Assembly (NCBI RefSeq): GCF_039545135.1
Contig: NZ_BAABRU010000012.1
Location: forward strand, 62,001 to 126,000
DNA from: Herpetosiphon gulosus
GTDB taxonomy: Bacteria; Chloroflexota; Chloroflexia; Chloroflexales; Herpetosiphonaceae
Length of the DNA stretch: 64,000 nucleotides
Direction: 5' to 3'
Shown here: one piece after another, positions 36,412-45,763 of the stretch
How positions within the stretch are numbered: the first letter of the stretch is position 1
Layout of the letters: each line of letters opens with the position of its first letter
Program-made: the position numbers and the translations under genes
Notes under the pieces: generated by a model
Told to the model about the DNA's origin: nothing
The model's database searches: none
The model's input: only the letters and a program-made list of their open reading frames with translations

Positions 36412-38079
36412 TTATTCATAACGACCAAGGGTCGAGCCACCGAACAGATCCACGCCGGGGGCGGTGCTGGCAACTTCCATGCGGGCGGTGGTTTCTTGCT
36501 TGAGCCGTTCTTGACGAGCTTTCAGTAATTTGTTCAAGGCGCTAACATAGGCTTCGGCTGCAGCAACGATGATATCAACATTGACTCCATTGCCCCGCCA
36601 AACCTTGGCATCTGCTGCTTTGTCGGTTAGCACCCCACGTACATGTTTATGCTTGCCTTCAACGACTTTCACGCTGACTTCGCCAACTGCATCGATGCCT
36701 TCGGTGATCGCGTTGACCGCAAATTCGAGCAAGGTAACCGGAGTTAGCACAACTTTGTTGATCGCCGAATAAACGGCATCGACTGGGCCTGTGCCTTGGG
36801 CCGATTCGATTTTGACTTCGCCGTTGGGGCCGCGCATCCGCACGGTCGCGGTTGGAATGGCGTTAACACCTGAGGCAAATTGCACATGCTCCAATTCATA
36901 AACTGGGCTTGGGCGGCCTGCTTCATCGCTGATCAAGGCTTCAACATCGCGATCATCAACATATTTCTTGCGATCAGCCACATCTTTGAAGCGAGCAAAC
37001 AAGTGATTGATCGTGGCTTCATCGAAGCTATAGCCCAACTCTTGCACCCGATGGCGGAAGGCATGGCGGCCTGAGTGTTTGCCCAAAACCAAGGCATTAC
37101 CATCTTGACCAACCGATTCGGCGCTCATAATTTCGTAGGTCATGCGGTGCTTCAACACACCATCTTGGTGAATGCCCGATTCGTGGGCGAAGGCATTCGC
37201 ACCAACAATTGCCTTGTTGGGTGGCACTTGGGTGTTGGTGCAGGCACTCAACAAGCGTGAGCTAGGGGTTAGTTGGGTGGTGTCGATATTAGTGCTCAGG
37301 CCATAAAATTGCTTGCGCGTTTCCAAAGCCATCACGACTTCTTCCAATGAAGCGTTACCAGCTCGCTCACCGATGCCATTAATTGTGCATTCGATTTGGC
37401 GTGCGCCAGCCCGAACGCCAGCCAACGAATTAGCCACCGCCAAGCCCAAATCGTCGTGGCAGTGGGTCGAGATAATTACATCAGCAGCGCCAGGTACGTT
37501 TTCGATAATCCCCCGAAGCAACGCTGCATATTCCTCAGGCGTGGAATAGCCCACGGTATCAGGAATATTCAAGGTTGTTGCGCCTTCTTCAATCGCTATC
37601 GCCAGCATCTGATACATAAATTCGATGTCGGAACGGGTCGCATCCATCGGCGAGAATTCAACATCGTCGCAAAGCGAGCTTGCCAAACGCACCATCTCAC
37701 GGGTTTTCGTCAGCACTTCCTCGCGGGTCGAGCGCAATTGATACTCGATATGGATATCTGAGCTTGAAAGGAAGGTGTGAATGCGCTTTTTGGCCGCTGG
37801 TGCAATCGCCGTGGCACAGGCTTCGATGTCGCTTTTGACTGCGCGAGCCAAACCACAGATCACTGGGCCATCAGCAGTACCAACGCTCTTGGCGATTTGG
37901 TTGACCGCCTCCCAATCGCCTGGTGAGGCTGCCGGAAAGCCTGCTTCGATAATATCCACGCCCATTCGCGCCAATTGCTTGGCAACTTCCAATTTTTCGT
38001 GCAGATGCATGGTGCAGCCTGGTGATTGCTCACCGTCGCGCAGGGTTGTATCGAAAATGCGTACATAATCGCTGGTCAT
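36412..38079 (-). CDS. leuA: 2-isopropylmalate synthase
   Basis: 555 residues, SD GGAG six bases before the ATG. RIFDTTLRDGEQSPGCTMH, STHCHDDLGLAVANS and NGIGERAGNASLEEV are the catalytic-barrel marks. A LeuA allosteric domain (about 400-520) provides leucine feedback in relatives. It condenses 2-oxoisovalerate with acetyl-CoA. The C-terminal about 30 residues (LKARQERLKQET...) are a charged extension. Confidence 0.97.
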   Translation of the reverse strand: MTSDYVRIFDTTLRDGEQSPGCTMHLHEKLEVAKQLARMGVDIIEAGFPAASPGDWEAVNQIAKSVGTADGPVICGLARAVKSDIEACATAIAPAAKKRIHTFLSSSDIHIEYQLRSTREEVLTKTREMVRLASSLCDDVEFSPMDATRSDIEFMYQMLAIAIEEGATTLNIPDTVGYSTPEEYAALLRGIIENVPGAADVIISTHCHDDLGLAVANSLAGVRAGARQIECTINGIGERAGNASLEEVVMALETRKQFYGLSTNIDTTQLTPSSRLLSACTNTQVPPNKAIVGANAFAHESGIHQDGVLKHRMTYEIMSAESVGQDGNALVLGKHSGRHAFRHRVQELGYSFDEATINHLFARFKDVADRKKYVDDRDVEALISDEAGRPSPVYELEHVQFASGVNAIPTATVRMRGPNGEVKIESAQGTGPVDAVYSAINKVVLTPVTLLEFAVNAITEGIDAVGEVSVKVVEGKHKHVRGVLTDKAADAKVWRGNGVNVDIIVAAAEAYVSALNKLLKARQERLKQETTARMEVASTAPGVDLFGGSTLGRYE

Positions 38080-38118
38080 AAAGTTCTCCGTAATGAGGGC
38101 GATTGTGAAGGTTTGTAT

Positions 38119-38228
38119 CGTTCCCTCACCCCCAACCCCTCGCCCATTGCGTGGGCGAGGGGAGAATTCGATTCAGGGTTCCCCCTCTCCTCGCCGGGCG
38201 GGAGAGGGGGCTAGGGGGTGAGGGAACG
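38119..38228. repeat. Palindromic intergenic repeat element, copy E
   Basis: Outer arms CGTTCCCTCA / TGAGGGAACG are perfectly inverted, including four flanking bases. The core is CCCCAACCCCTCGCCCATTG and its partner GGGAGAGGGGGCTAGGGGG. Lies between ilvC and leuA. Confidence 0.87.
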
Positions 38229-38254
38229 TAAGACACTAAGCCCTCGTTCCCTAA

Positions 38255-39280
<1,026 letters not shown>

Positions 39281-39325
39281 TCAATATAACTAATGGGCTG
39301 AACGATGAACAATTGCTACCCGTGT

Positions 39326-39442
39326 TTATTCCATGGTCTCGCCGTAATCGCCCCACCAGGTATCCCAATTGACATCTTCGTCGCTATAGTGGGCTTTATC
39401 AGCGGTCGCGGTGGTTTCTTCTTCAAACATTGGTTGCAGCAT
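39326..39442 (-). CDS. Acidic Trp-rich 38-aa microprotein candidate between ilvN and ilvC
   Basis: Too short for standard gene callers. The ATG at 39442 has AAGGAT about seven bases upstream. The 38-residue product has eleven acidic residues and one Lys (net charge about -10), three Trp (VNWDTWWGDYGE) and an N-terminal MLQPMFEEE. The acidic C-terminal half and the clean placement (48 bases after ilvN, 57 before ilvC) suggest a real gene that may bind a neighbouring enzyme. It has no poly-Ile/Leu/Val run and no terminator follows, so it is not an attenuation leader. Unrecognised family. Confidence 0.55.
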   Translation of the reverse strand: MLQPMFEEETTATADKAHYSDEDVNWDTWWGDYGETME

Positions 39443-39490
39443 GGTCGTGATCCTTTATTAATGAAGAGGCGATTGCCTCGTTGAATTCAA

Positions 39491-40012
39491 TTAAGCAGCG
39501 CGAAATTCTTGGTTTTGATATGGCCCGCTGACAGTCGATGCGCCACGAGTCATTGCTACGCAGCCAGTTCGGACTAGTTCGCGAATGCCAAATGGACGAA
39601 TTAGATCAACAAAGCGGTCGAGTTGTTCAGGGCTGCCGCTGAGTTCGATCATCATGGCATCGGGCACAACATCGACAATTTTGGCTCCGAAAATATCGGC
39701 TAATTGCATCAATTCGCTGCGCTTGGCTGGTGGTGCATAAACCTTGACCAGCAACAAATCGCGGGTAACGTTGGGGTCTTGGCTAACATCGCTGACCTTC
39801 AGCACATCGATCAATTTATACAGTTGTTTGATCACTTGCTCGACGCTGGTGGTATCGCCATCGACCACCAAGGTCATGCGCGAGATGCCAGGCGTTTCGG
39901 TATGGCCAACGGTCAAGCTTTCGATATTGAAACCACGGCGGCGAAACAGGCTCACTGAGCGGTTCAGCACCCCAGGTTGGTCACGTAACAAAGCAACTAA
40001 GGTATGTTTCAT
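39491..40012 (-). CDS. ilvN: Acetolactate synthase small (regulatory) subunit
   Basis: 173 residues. An N-terminal ACT domain (LLRDQPGVLNRSVSLFRRRGF, ESLTVGHTE) binds branched-chain amino acids and a C-terminal ACT-like domain follows. It activates IlvB and gives valine feedback control. SD AGGAG nine bases before the ATG, and 20 bases after ilvB. Confidence 0.97.
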   Translation of the reverse strand: MKHTLVALLRDQPGVLNRSVSLFRRRGFNIESLTVGHTETPGISRMTLVVDGDTTSVEQVIKQLYKLIDVLKVSDVSQDPNVTRDLLLVKVYAPPAKRSELMQLADIFGAKIVDVVPDAMMIELSGSPEQLDRFVDLIRPFGIRELVRTGCVAMTRGASTVSGPYQNQEFRAA

Positions 40013-40032
40013 TGCAAAAATCTCCTGTGAGC

Positions 40033-41745
40033 CTATTTGACTGCCACAACGTCTTCGATTTCGACTTCGTTGGGGTCTTCGAACATATCGCTGATGCTCG
40101 CGCCCGGAGCCACCATCGGGTACACGTTGACTTCGCGCTCAACCACAAATTCAATCAAGAAAGGGCCATTGGTTGCGCGGGCTTGATGAATCGCTTCGGC
40201 TACATCTTCAGGGCGCTCGACTCGCAGCCCAGGAATGCCATAAGCATCAGCCAACTTGATAAAATCGGGACTCCACATTGGCGTTGCCGAATAGCGACGT
40301 TCGTGGAAAAGCTCCTGCCATTGGCGCACCATGCCCAAATAGCCATTGTTGATGATACAAATCTTCAAGGGCAGGCTTTCTTGCACCACCGTGGCTAGCT
40401 CTTGCAAATTCATCTGGAATCCGCCGTCGCCAGCAATGGCCCAAACTTCTTCGTTGGGGCAAGCGACTTGCACGCCCATTGCTGCTGGCAAGGCAAAGCC
40501 CATGGTTCCCAAACCGCCTGAAGTGATGTGGGTATGTGGCTTCATATATTCGATCAGCTGAGCAGCCCACATTTGGTGCTGGCCCACATCGGTGCAAACT
40601 CGAAACTCGCCTTGCATAATCTGCGTGAATTCGGCATAGACATGGTGTGGCGTGAACATGCCACTTTCTGGATCGCGTTGGCGCTTGGAGCGAGTGGCCT
40701 GAATCTCACGAATATGGTTGAGCCATTCGCTATGCTCGTTGGCATTGACAATTTCGGTCAAGTTTTCCAGCACGCGCTTGGCATCGCCCACGATTGGCAC
40801 AGCCGTAATCACGTTTTTGCCAACTTCAGCCGGATCAATATCAACGTGAATAATTTTGGCGTTACGGGCAAAGGTATCCAATTTGCCAGTCACACGGTCG
40901 TCGAAACGTGCGCCGATTGTAAACAACACATCGCATTCTTGGATGGCGCGGTTGACATGGACCCAACCGTGCATGCCAGGCATGCCCAACGATAACGGAT
41001 GATCTTCAGGAATACAGCTAATTCCTAATAAGGTGGTAATCACCGGAATGCCAGTTTTTTCGGCAAATTCGCGTAATTCGACGCTGGCGTGGCCTAGTAA
41101 AATGCCATGGCCTGCCATAATCAAGGGCTTTTTGGCCTGATTCAGCAAATTAGCAGCTTCTTTGATTTGGCGGCGATTGCCTTCGTAGTTGGGCTTGTAG
41201 CCTGGCAAATCGACCGATTCTGGATATTCGAACATGCCACGGGCGTTTTGCACATCTTTGGCAACGTCGATTAGCACTGGGCCTGGGCGGCCAGTTCGCG
41301 CAATATGAAAGGCTTCTTTGAACACGCGGGGCAAATCGCGCACATCGGTCACCAAATAATTGTGCTTGGTGATTGGCTGGGTGATGCCCGTTACATCGGT
41401 TTCTTGAAAGCCATCTTTGCCGATCAACGAGGTGACAACTTGCCCTGTGATTGCCACAATTGGCACTGAATCCATCATGGCATCGGCAATTGCAGTGACC
41501 AAATTGGTTGCACCCGGGCCGCTGGTAGCGACACAAACCCCAACTTTTCCGCTAGTACGGGCGTAGCCTTCGGCGGCATGCCCAGCCGCTTGTTCGTGGC
41601 GCACCAAAATATGGCGCAATTGGGGATATTCAGGCAGCGCATGGTAGAACGGCATAATCGCCCCACCTGGATAGCCAAACATCACATCAACGCCTTCGGC
41701 TAGCAACGCTTCACACATCATTTGAGCACCAGTTAGCGTTTTCAT
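40033..41745 (-). CDS. ilvB: Acetolactate synthase catalytic subunit
   Basis: 570 residues. The ThDP-activating Glu is in VRHEQAAGHAAEGYAR; GYPGGAIMPFYHAL is at the N-terminus; the ThDP/Mg motif runs from AGDGGFQMNLQEL to INNGYLGMVRQW. It condenses pyruvate with pyruvate or 2-oxobutyrate, the first common step of Val/Leu/Ile synthesis. SD GAGG seven bases before the ATG, 43 bases after ilvD. Confidence 0.98.
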   Translation of the reverse strand: MKTLTGAQMMCEALLAEGVDVMFGYPGGAIMPFYHALPEYPQLRHILVRHEQAAGHAAEGYARTSGKVGVCVATSGPGATNLVTAIADAMMDSVPIVAITGQVVTSLIGKDGFQETDVTGITQPITKHNYLVTDVRDLPRVFKEAFHIARTGRPGPVLIDVAKDVQNARGMFEYPESVDLPGYKPNYEGNRRQIKEAANLLNQAKKPLIMAGHGILLGHASVELREFAEKTGIPVITTLLGISCIPEDHPLSLGMPGMHGWVHVNRAIQECDVLFTIGARFDDRVTGKLDTFARNAKIIHVDIDPAEVGKNVITAVPIVGDAKRVLENLTEIVNANEHSEWLNHIREIQATRSKRQRDPESGMFTPHHVYAEFTQIMQGEFRVCTDVGQHQMWAAQLIEYMKPHTHITSGGLGTMGFALPAAMGVQVACPNEEVWAIAGDGGFQMNLQELATVVQESLPLKICIINNGYLGMVRQWQELFHERRYSATPMWSPDFIKLADAYGIPGLRVERPEDVAEAIHQARATNGPFLIEFVVEREVNVYPMVAPGASISDMFEDPNEVEIEDVVAVK

Positions 41746-41788
41746 CGGTATACCTCGCCTTGCGTAAGGTTTAATATCAATAAATTAT

Positions 41789-43474
41789 CTATGCTTCCAA
41801 CACCGCGCCATTGCTGGCGTTCGTCACCAAACGGGTGTAGCGTGCCAACCAGCCGCGTTGATGTTTGCGTTCTGGGGCTTGCCACACAGCGCGGCGTTCG
41901 GCAAATTGAGCTTCGCTTAATTCGACTGCCAACAGGCGATTTGCTAAATCGATGTGAATGATGTCGCCATTTTCGATCAGGCCAATTGGGCCACCCTCGG
42001 CGGCTTCGGGGGAGATATGGCCAATACACAAGCCACGTGTGCCACCACTGAAGCGACCATCGGTCAATAAGGCCACTTGTTCGCCCAAGGGCATGCCTTT
42101 GAGCAACGAGGTCAAGGCCAGCATTTCGCGCATACCTGGGCCACCGCGTGGGCCTTCGTAGCGCACTACCACCACATCGCCAGCTTGAATTTCGCCAGCG
42201 CGGGCGGCGTAGGTGGCAGCTTCTTCGCTGGGGAAGCAGCGAGCCGGGCCGCTAAATGTCATTTGATGTTGATCAACTGCGCCAATTTTGATCACCGAAC
42301 CTTCGGGAGCCAAATTGCCAAACAAAATGCACAAACCGCCTTGGGCTGAGTGGGGATTTTCGATTGGGCGGATGCATTCAGGGTTTTCGTTGGCGATGCC
42401 TTGCAATTGTTCGCCTAAGGTTTGTCCAGTCACGGTTGGCACATTCAGGTGCAGGGCATCGGGCTTTTTGGCCAATTCGGCCATGATTGCTGGTACGCCA
42501 CCAGCGCGATGCACATCTTCCATATGCCATTGGCGATTGCCATCCCAAGCTGGGCTAACTTTGGCCAAGTGAGGCACACGCGCCGCAACTTCATTAAAGC
42601 GGCTGATTGGATAATCCAAGCCTGCTTCACGCGCCAAGGCCAAAACGTGCAAGACGGTGTTGGTCGAGCCGCCCATGGCAACATCGAGCGCCATCGCGTT
42701 ATCAATTGATTCGGGAGTGACAATATCGCTGAAGGAAATATTTTGGTGGAGCAACTCGAGGACTTTGGCGGCGGCGGTGCGGGCTAGCTCGTGGCGGGCG
42801 GGGTCGGTAGCCAGTAATGAACCGTTGTAGGGCAGGGCGATTCCCAGTGCTTCACACAAACAATTCATCGAATTGGCGGTGAACATGCCGGAGCAGGAGC
42901 CGCAGGTCGGGCAGCCGTTGCGCTCCAAATCCAGCAGCCGTTCATCGCTGATGCGGCCAGAAGCATGTTGACCAACGCCCTCGAACACACTGATCAAGTC
43001 AACTTTATTGCCATCTTTATCGCGGCCAGCCTGCATTGGCCCGCCCGATACAAAGACGGTGGGGATATTGACGCGGGCAGCGCCCATCAGCATGCCAGGC
43101 ACGATTTTATCGCAGTTGGGGATACAGATCATCGCATCGAAACAGTGCGCTGCTGCGACGGTTTCAACACAATCGGCGATCAACTCGCGCGAGGGCAAGG
43201 AATAGCGCATACCTTCGTGGCCCATCACGATGCCATCATCAACCCCAATCGTGTTGAATTCAAAAGGAATGCCGCCAGCTGCGCGAACTGCATCTTTAAC
43301 AATTTTGGCAAACTCATGCAAGTGAACATGGCCAGGAATAATATCAATATAAGAATTGCAGATCGCCACGAATGGCTTTTGAAAATCGCTATCGTCTTGA
43401 ATTTGGCCCGTCGCACGTAGGAGTGAACGATGTGGAGCGCGTGCAAAGCCCCGTTTGATCGTATCTGAACGCAT
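41789..43474 (-). CDS. ilvD: Dihydroxy-acid dehydratase
   Basis: 561 residues from the ATG at 43474, which has GGGGAG five bases upstream. The frame stays open for 49 more codons upstream, but that stretch has no SD and is treated as leader. Cluster-ligand Cys residues lie in [25 protein letters not shown] and [16 protein letters not shown]. It dehydrates dihydroxy-isovalerate and -methylvalerate to the 2-oxo acids. First structural gene of the attenuated branched-chain operon, with a leader of over 500 bases. Confidence 0.96.
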   Translation of the reverse strand: MRSDTIKRGFARAPHRSLLRATGQIQDDSDFQKPFVAICNSYIDIIPGHVHLHEFAKIVKDAVRAAGGIPFEFNTIGVDDGIVMGHEGMRYSLPSRELIADCVETVAAAHCFDAMICIPNCDKIVPGMLMGAARVNIPTVFVSGGPMQAGRDKDGNKVDLISVFEGVGQHASGRISDERLLDLERNGCPTCGSCSGMFTANSMNCLCEALGIALPYNGSLLATDPARHELARTAAAKVLELLHQNISFSDIVTPESIDNAMALDVAMGGSTNTVLHVLALAREAGLDYPISRFNEVAARVPHLAKVSPAWDGNRQWHMEDVHRAGGVPAIMAELAKKPDALHLNVPTVTGQTLGEQLQGIANENPECIRPIENPHSAQGGLCILFGNLAPEGSVIKIGAVDQHQMTFSGPARCFPSEEAATYAARAGEIQAGDVVVVRYEGPRGGPGMREMLALTSLLKGMPLGEQVALLTDGRFSGGTRGLCIGHISPEAAEGGPIGLIENGDIIHIDLANRLLAVELSEAQFAERRAVWQAPERKHQRGWLARYTRLVTNASNGAVLEA

Positions 43475-43712
43475 AGATGCTCCCCGCATAGAGAACTGAT
43501 GGCTGGACAGGCCATCATTGAAAGGCGATTGAGCCAATGCTTCAGGTGGATTGGCCGCAGATCGCAAGATTTTGGCAATAGGAAAGCAAGCCTTGTCAGT
43601 CCCGATGCTGAACACAGGCAAGATGGGCGAACATACTCAACAATGAGCTGAACGAAAGAGCGACACTGCTCCGGGGTTTGTTGCAATCATCGCAACGGTT
43701 CGGGTTATCGCT

Positions 43713-43823
43713 CTAGCGCAGGCGACGGCCTACGCGACACGACCAATTGGGAATGGGTTGGAGCATAATAAACTGCGGACGAGGAGTGATCATGGTGACG
43801 AGAGTTGTCAACAAGTTCCGCAT
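43713..43823 (-). CDS. Second short ORF in the ilv leader (36 aa)
   Basis: Has a good SD (GGAGG eight bases before the ATG) directly downstream of the attenuator hairpin, so it would be translated only when the terminator is read through. The product starts MRNLLTTLVTMITPRPQ, is rich in hydrophobic residues and then becomes basic (CRVGRRLR). A weak stem AGAGCGA / TCGCTCT follows the stop. It may be a second regulatory peptide, a small protein or chance. Confidence 0.4.
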   Translation of the reverse strand: MRNLLTTLVTMITPRPQFIMLQPIPNWSCRVGRRLR

Positions 43824-43850
43824 GTGTTTATCCTCCAGAAGCTAACTTAA

Positions 43851-43887
43851 TCAAAAATCAAAAGCCCCTCCCGATTGGGAGGGGCTT
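43851..43887 (-). terminator. Attenuator terminator of the ilv-leu operon
   Basis: On the minus strand: AAGCCCCTCCC / GGGAGGGGCTT, an 11-base perfect stem with loop AATC, then TTGATTTTTG. It lies 30 bases after the leader-peptide stop and about 375 bases before ilvD. The 5' arm can also pair with the end of the leader-peptide coding sequence. Confidence 0.9.
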
Positions 43888-43928
43888 GAGTTCTTTTGAA
43901 CTACCCGCGAGGCTTGTTAGCCCCTCCC
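43877..43928 (-). promoter_or_regulatory. Antiterminator structure of the ilv-leu attenuator
   Basis: GGGAGGGGCT in the last codons of the leader (43919-43928) is identical to the 3' arm of the terminator. It can pair perfectly over ten bases with the terminator's 5' arm AGCCCCTCCC (43877-43886). Between them lies a small hairpin AGTTC-AAAA-GAACT (43889-43902). A ribosome stalled on the Ile/Leu/Val codons would leave this segment free to form the antiterminator; a ribosome at the stop codon would cover it. Confidence 0.85.
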
Positions 43929-44009
43929 ACACAAAAGTGACCGCGTAATGACGACGATTACGAGGCTAAGGAGGTTGCTAATAATAATAAACGCGGGACG
44001 ATTACTCAT
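43917..44009 (-). CDS. Branched-chain leader peptide (IlvL-like)
   Basis: Thirty codons starting MSNRPAFIII; SD AGGAA eight bases before the ATG. Thirteen of 30 residues are Ile (5), Leu (5) or Val (3), mostly in codons 8-21 (III-S-N-LL-S-LVIVVI). It ends in GGG AGG GGC TAA, the sequence that doubles as antiterminator arm. No similarity to Escherichia IlvL in detail, but the design is the same. It lies 30 bases downstream of the -10 box. Confidence 0.9.
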   Translation of the reverse strand: MSNRPAFIIISNLLSLVIVVITRSLLCGRG

Positions 44010-44041
44010 TTGGTAGTTTCCTACAAAAGTTATTTGTGCAG

Positions 44042-44070
44042 AGTATACACACAGAGCTAGGGTCTGTCAA
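44042..44070 (-). promoter_or_regulatory. Sigma-70-type promoter of the ilv-leu operon
   Basis: On the minus strand TTGACA (44065-44070), 17-base spacer, TATACT (44042-44047): one mismatch from full consensus at optimal spacing. It drives the leader peptide and the operon down to leuB. Confidence 0.9.
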
Positions 44071-44158
44071 GTTGGATTTTTGAGTAGTTTACTTAACTTC
44101 AGCCATGGTTTGCCATGGGTTGGCATGAAGCTTTGCTGCTCGTTGGGCAATTGAAGCT

Positions 44159-44191
44159 AGCCACAATCGTATGCAAAAGGCGATCGTGGCT
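44159..44191 (-). terminator. Hairpin ending the small membrane-gene transcript
   Basis: Arms AGCCACAATCG / CGATCGTGGCT pair over 11 positions with one mismatch; the loop includes AAAAGG (CCTTTT on the minus strand). It overlaps the stop of the gene at 44191 and lies 90 bases before the ilv promoter. Confidence 0.5.
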
Positions 44192-44742
44192 TAATCATCA
44201 TCTAATACGATATTCTGGCCAATTAGCTCAAAGATATTTTTACTTTTTTCATTTTGATTACTCTCACTGATCTTTTGAGCACCTAATTCGCGATCATATT
44301 TTGTGATTAATCTGCTAGTAACAAATGTATCAGTTGTTTGTTGGTTATAGTTGCGAATACTGCTCATCAAATCTGAAATCTCAATTAATTGTTCACTCAA
44401 TAGAGTAGAATTTTTATTGAATGTTTTATCAAAAACCACTATCGTATCGCCATTTTCAGGATTCACAGCTAAAAAATCGATCTTGACCGGAGCATTGGTA
44501 ATTTTTGCTAAAGTTGCATATGTTCCACTATAAGTCTTGGTAAAATCAAGATTGGCACTCGCCAGCTTTGGATTCAAGACAATATATTCTGGAGGCAATG
44601 AAACGATTAAATTATCTTGTTCAATCGTTTGCCAGCCTGCTGGTGGAATTGGGCGTGGCTCTGATTGATTCAGCCAAAGATAACCTCCAATCATTGCAGC
44701 AATAATTATAGATCCAATAATGATCCAATGTACTATTCGCAT
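44191..44742 (-). CDS. Membrane-anchored hypothetical protein
   Basis: 183 residues from the ATG at 44742 (MRIVHWIIIG). One N-terminal membrane helix (IIIGSIIIAAMIGGYLWL), then an extracellular domain with PPAGWQTIEQDNLIVSLPPEY and an Asn/Gln-rich C-terminus ending LDDD. The GWQTI...SLPPEY opening resembles domains that sense or bind at the surface, but no known family is recognised. AT-richer than the surrounding biosynthetic genes. Twenty-three bases after an 81-residue membrane gene, so the two are probably cotranscribed. Confidence 0.65.
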   Translation of the reverse strand: MRIVHWIIIGSIIIAAMIGGYLWLNQSEPRPIPPAGWQTIEQDNLIVSLPPEYIVLNPKLASANLDFTKTYSGTYATLAKITNAPVKIDFLAVNPENGDTIVVFDKTFNKNSTLLSEQLIEISDLMSSIRNYNQQTTDTFVTSRLITKYDRELGAQKISESNQNEKSKNIFELIGQNIVLDDD

Positions 44743-44765
44743 CTCAGGCTCTCTTTCGCAATTAA

Positions 44766-45011
44766 CTAAAGTAATCCAATAATATAAATAGCTAAACATA
44801 ATATTCCAGCGATCAAAATAAGTGACTTAGCAAGAGTGTTAATTTTTTTATCAAGCAAACTATCTAAGCCCAATAAACCAAGCCCTACACCACCCCAAAG
44901 ATTTGGCCAGAGCTTATCGGTTGAAATCGCTTGGTATGCGATGATCAATCCAAGGAATGTTCCCAAAAATCCACTAATCAAGTTGAGAGTATTGACATAT
45001 TTCTGTTGCAT
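44766..45011 (-). CDS. Small integral membrane protein of unknown function
   Basis: 81 residues from the ATG at 45011 (GGAG five bases upstream). Three hydrophobic segments (LNLISGFLGTFLGLIIAY, GVGLGLLGLDSLL, SLILIAGILCLAIYIIGLL) with short Lys-rich loops. Membrane topology is all that can be said. It lies upstream of, and close to, the membrane-anchored gene at 44191, within the run of small genes behind the RHS gene. Confidence 0.65.
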   Translation of the reverse strand: MQQKYVNTLNLISGFLGTFLGLIIAYQAISTDKLWPNLWGGVGLGLLGLDSLLDKKINTLAKSLILIAGILCLAIYIIGLL

Positions 45012-45224
45012 AACCACTCCATTCAATTCAATTTGAAACTCATTGGTTATACGCCAACATTTGAGCAAGGTTGCTCATTGGCTAGCTTTGCAGGTGGCGC
45101 TGCTACCAAGGCTCGAGTGTTCGTTTAGGCCTGCATTTCGCTAGAAATATAGGGTTTAATATGGGTAATTGGCTGCATTGTTAATCTCTCAATCGGCAAA
45201 ATACCTAGTCGAAGCATACTAAAA

Positions 45225-45260
45225 AGCCTCGACTGCTGATTGCTACCAAAGCCCGAGGCT
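45225..45260 (-). terminator. Terminator after the 45275 gene
   Basis: On the minus strand AGCCTCG ... CGAGGCTTTTTAG: seven-base arms, a long loop and a T-run of five. The stem starts 15 bases past the stop. Confidence 0.65.
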
Positions 45261-45274
45261 AAACAGGCTACGGA

Positions 45275-45757
45275 TTAATCTAAATCTTCCGCAGCTTCAT
45301 CGTCGTGAGCTTCAACGATAAAATGTTCGCCTGTATCATTATTGATCAAACGCCAATATTCGTTATTGGTTGAACTAATCAATAATTCGAAGCAATATCC
45401 TTGGCTCAAATGCAATTGGACATCGCCGATGGGATTAATCTGAATGCTGCGGATAAACAAGGATTGAGGCCAAAACGTCGCTAAAAAACTGTGCAAGGCT
45501 GAAGGTTCAACTCCCGTCGGATCAGGCTGCGCCCAATCGCCATTGGCAATAACGAGCCGTTGGTGATGCCAGAAACGCCATACACCACCAATATGCAAAC
45601 TATAACGCCCAAACTCAACTTCTTGCTGTTTACGGTTGATTGTTAAGCGCTTTTCGCCTATCCGCAAGCACAAGATGCCTGCAACATCAAAGCCATCCCA
45701 CAGCATTTGGCCAAGTAAAGTGGCTAGTTTTTGTTGAATGACCGGAATTTTGTGCAT
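45275..45757 (-). CDS. Hypothetical protein, paralogue of its upstream neighbour
   Basis: 160 residues; SD TAGGAG overlaps the stop of the upstream gene (gap six bases), so translation is coupled. The C-terminal half aligns with that neighbour: GVEPSALHSFLATFWP, SLFIRSIQINPIGDVQLHLS and NNEYWRLIN correspond to FEPSVAAFWAKHDP, SLIIWSIDVQPQSGDLCFSI and AGEHWVLH. No cysteine or catalytic motif stands out; it appears to be a cytoplasmic beta-rich protein. In this position, behind an RHS gene, an immunity role is possible but unproven. Confidence 0.65.
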   Translation of the reverse strand: MHKIPVIQQKLATLLGQMLWDGFDVAGILCLRIGEKRLTINRKQQEVEFGRYSLHIGGVWRFWHHQRLVIANGDWAQPDPTGVEPSALHSFLATFWPQSLFIRSIQINPIGDVQLHLSQGYCFELLISSTNNEYWRLINNDTGEHFIVEAHDDEAAEDLD

Positions 45758-45763
45758 AAACTC

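Noticed and set aside
43475-43621. N-terminal extension of ilvD by 49 codons
   Set aside because: The frame is open, but the SD GGGGAG stands right before the ATG at 43474, family proteins start there, and the extension has no SD or conserved sequence.
43225-43686. 153-codon minus-strand ORF in another frame over the ilvD start
   Set aside because: It overlaps the conserved ilvD coding region and its product shows no protein-like features.
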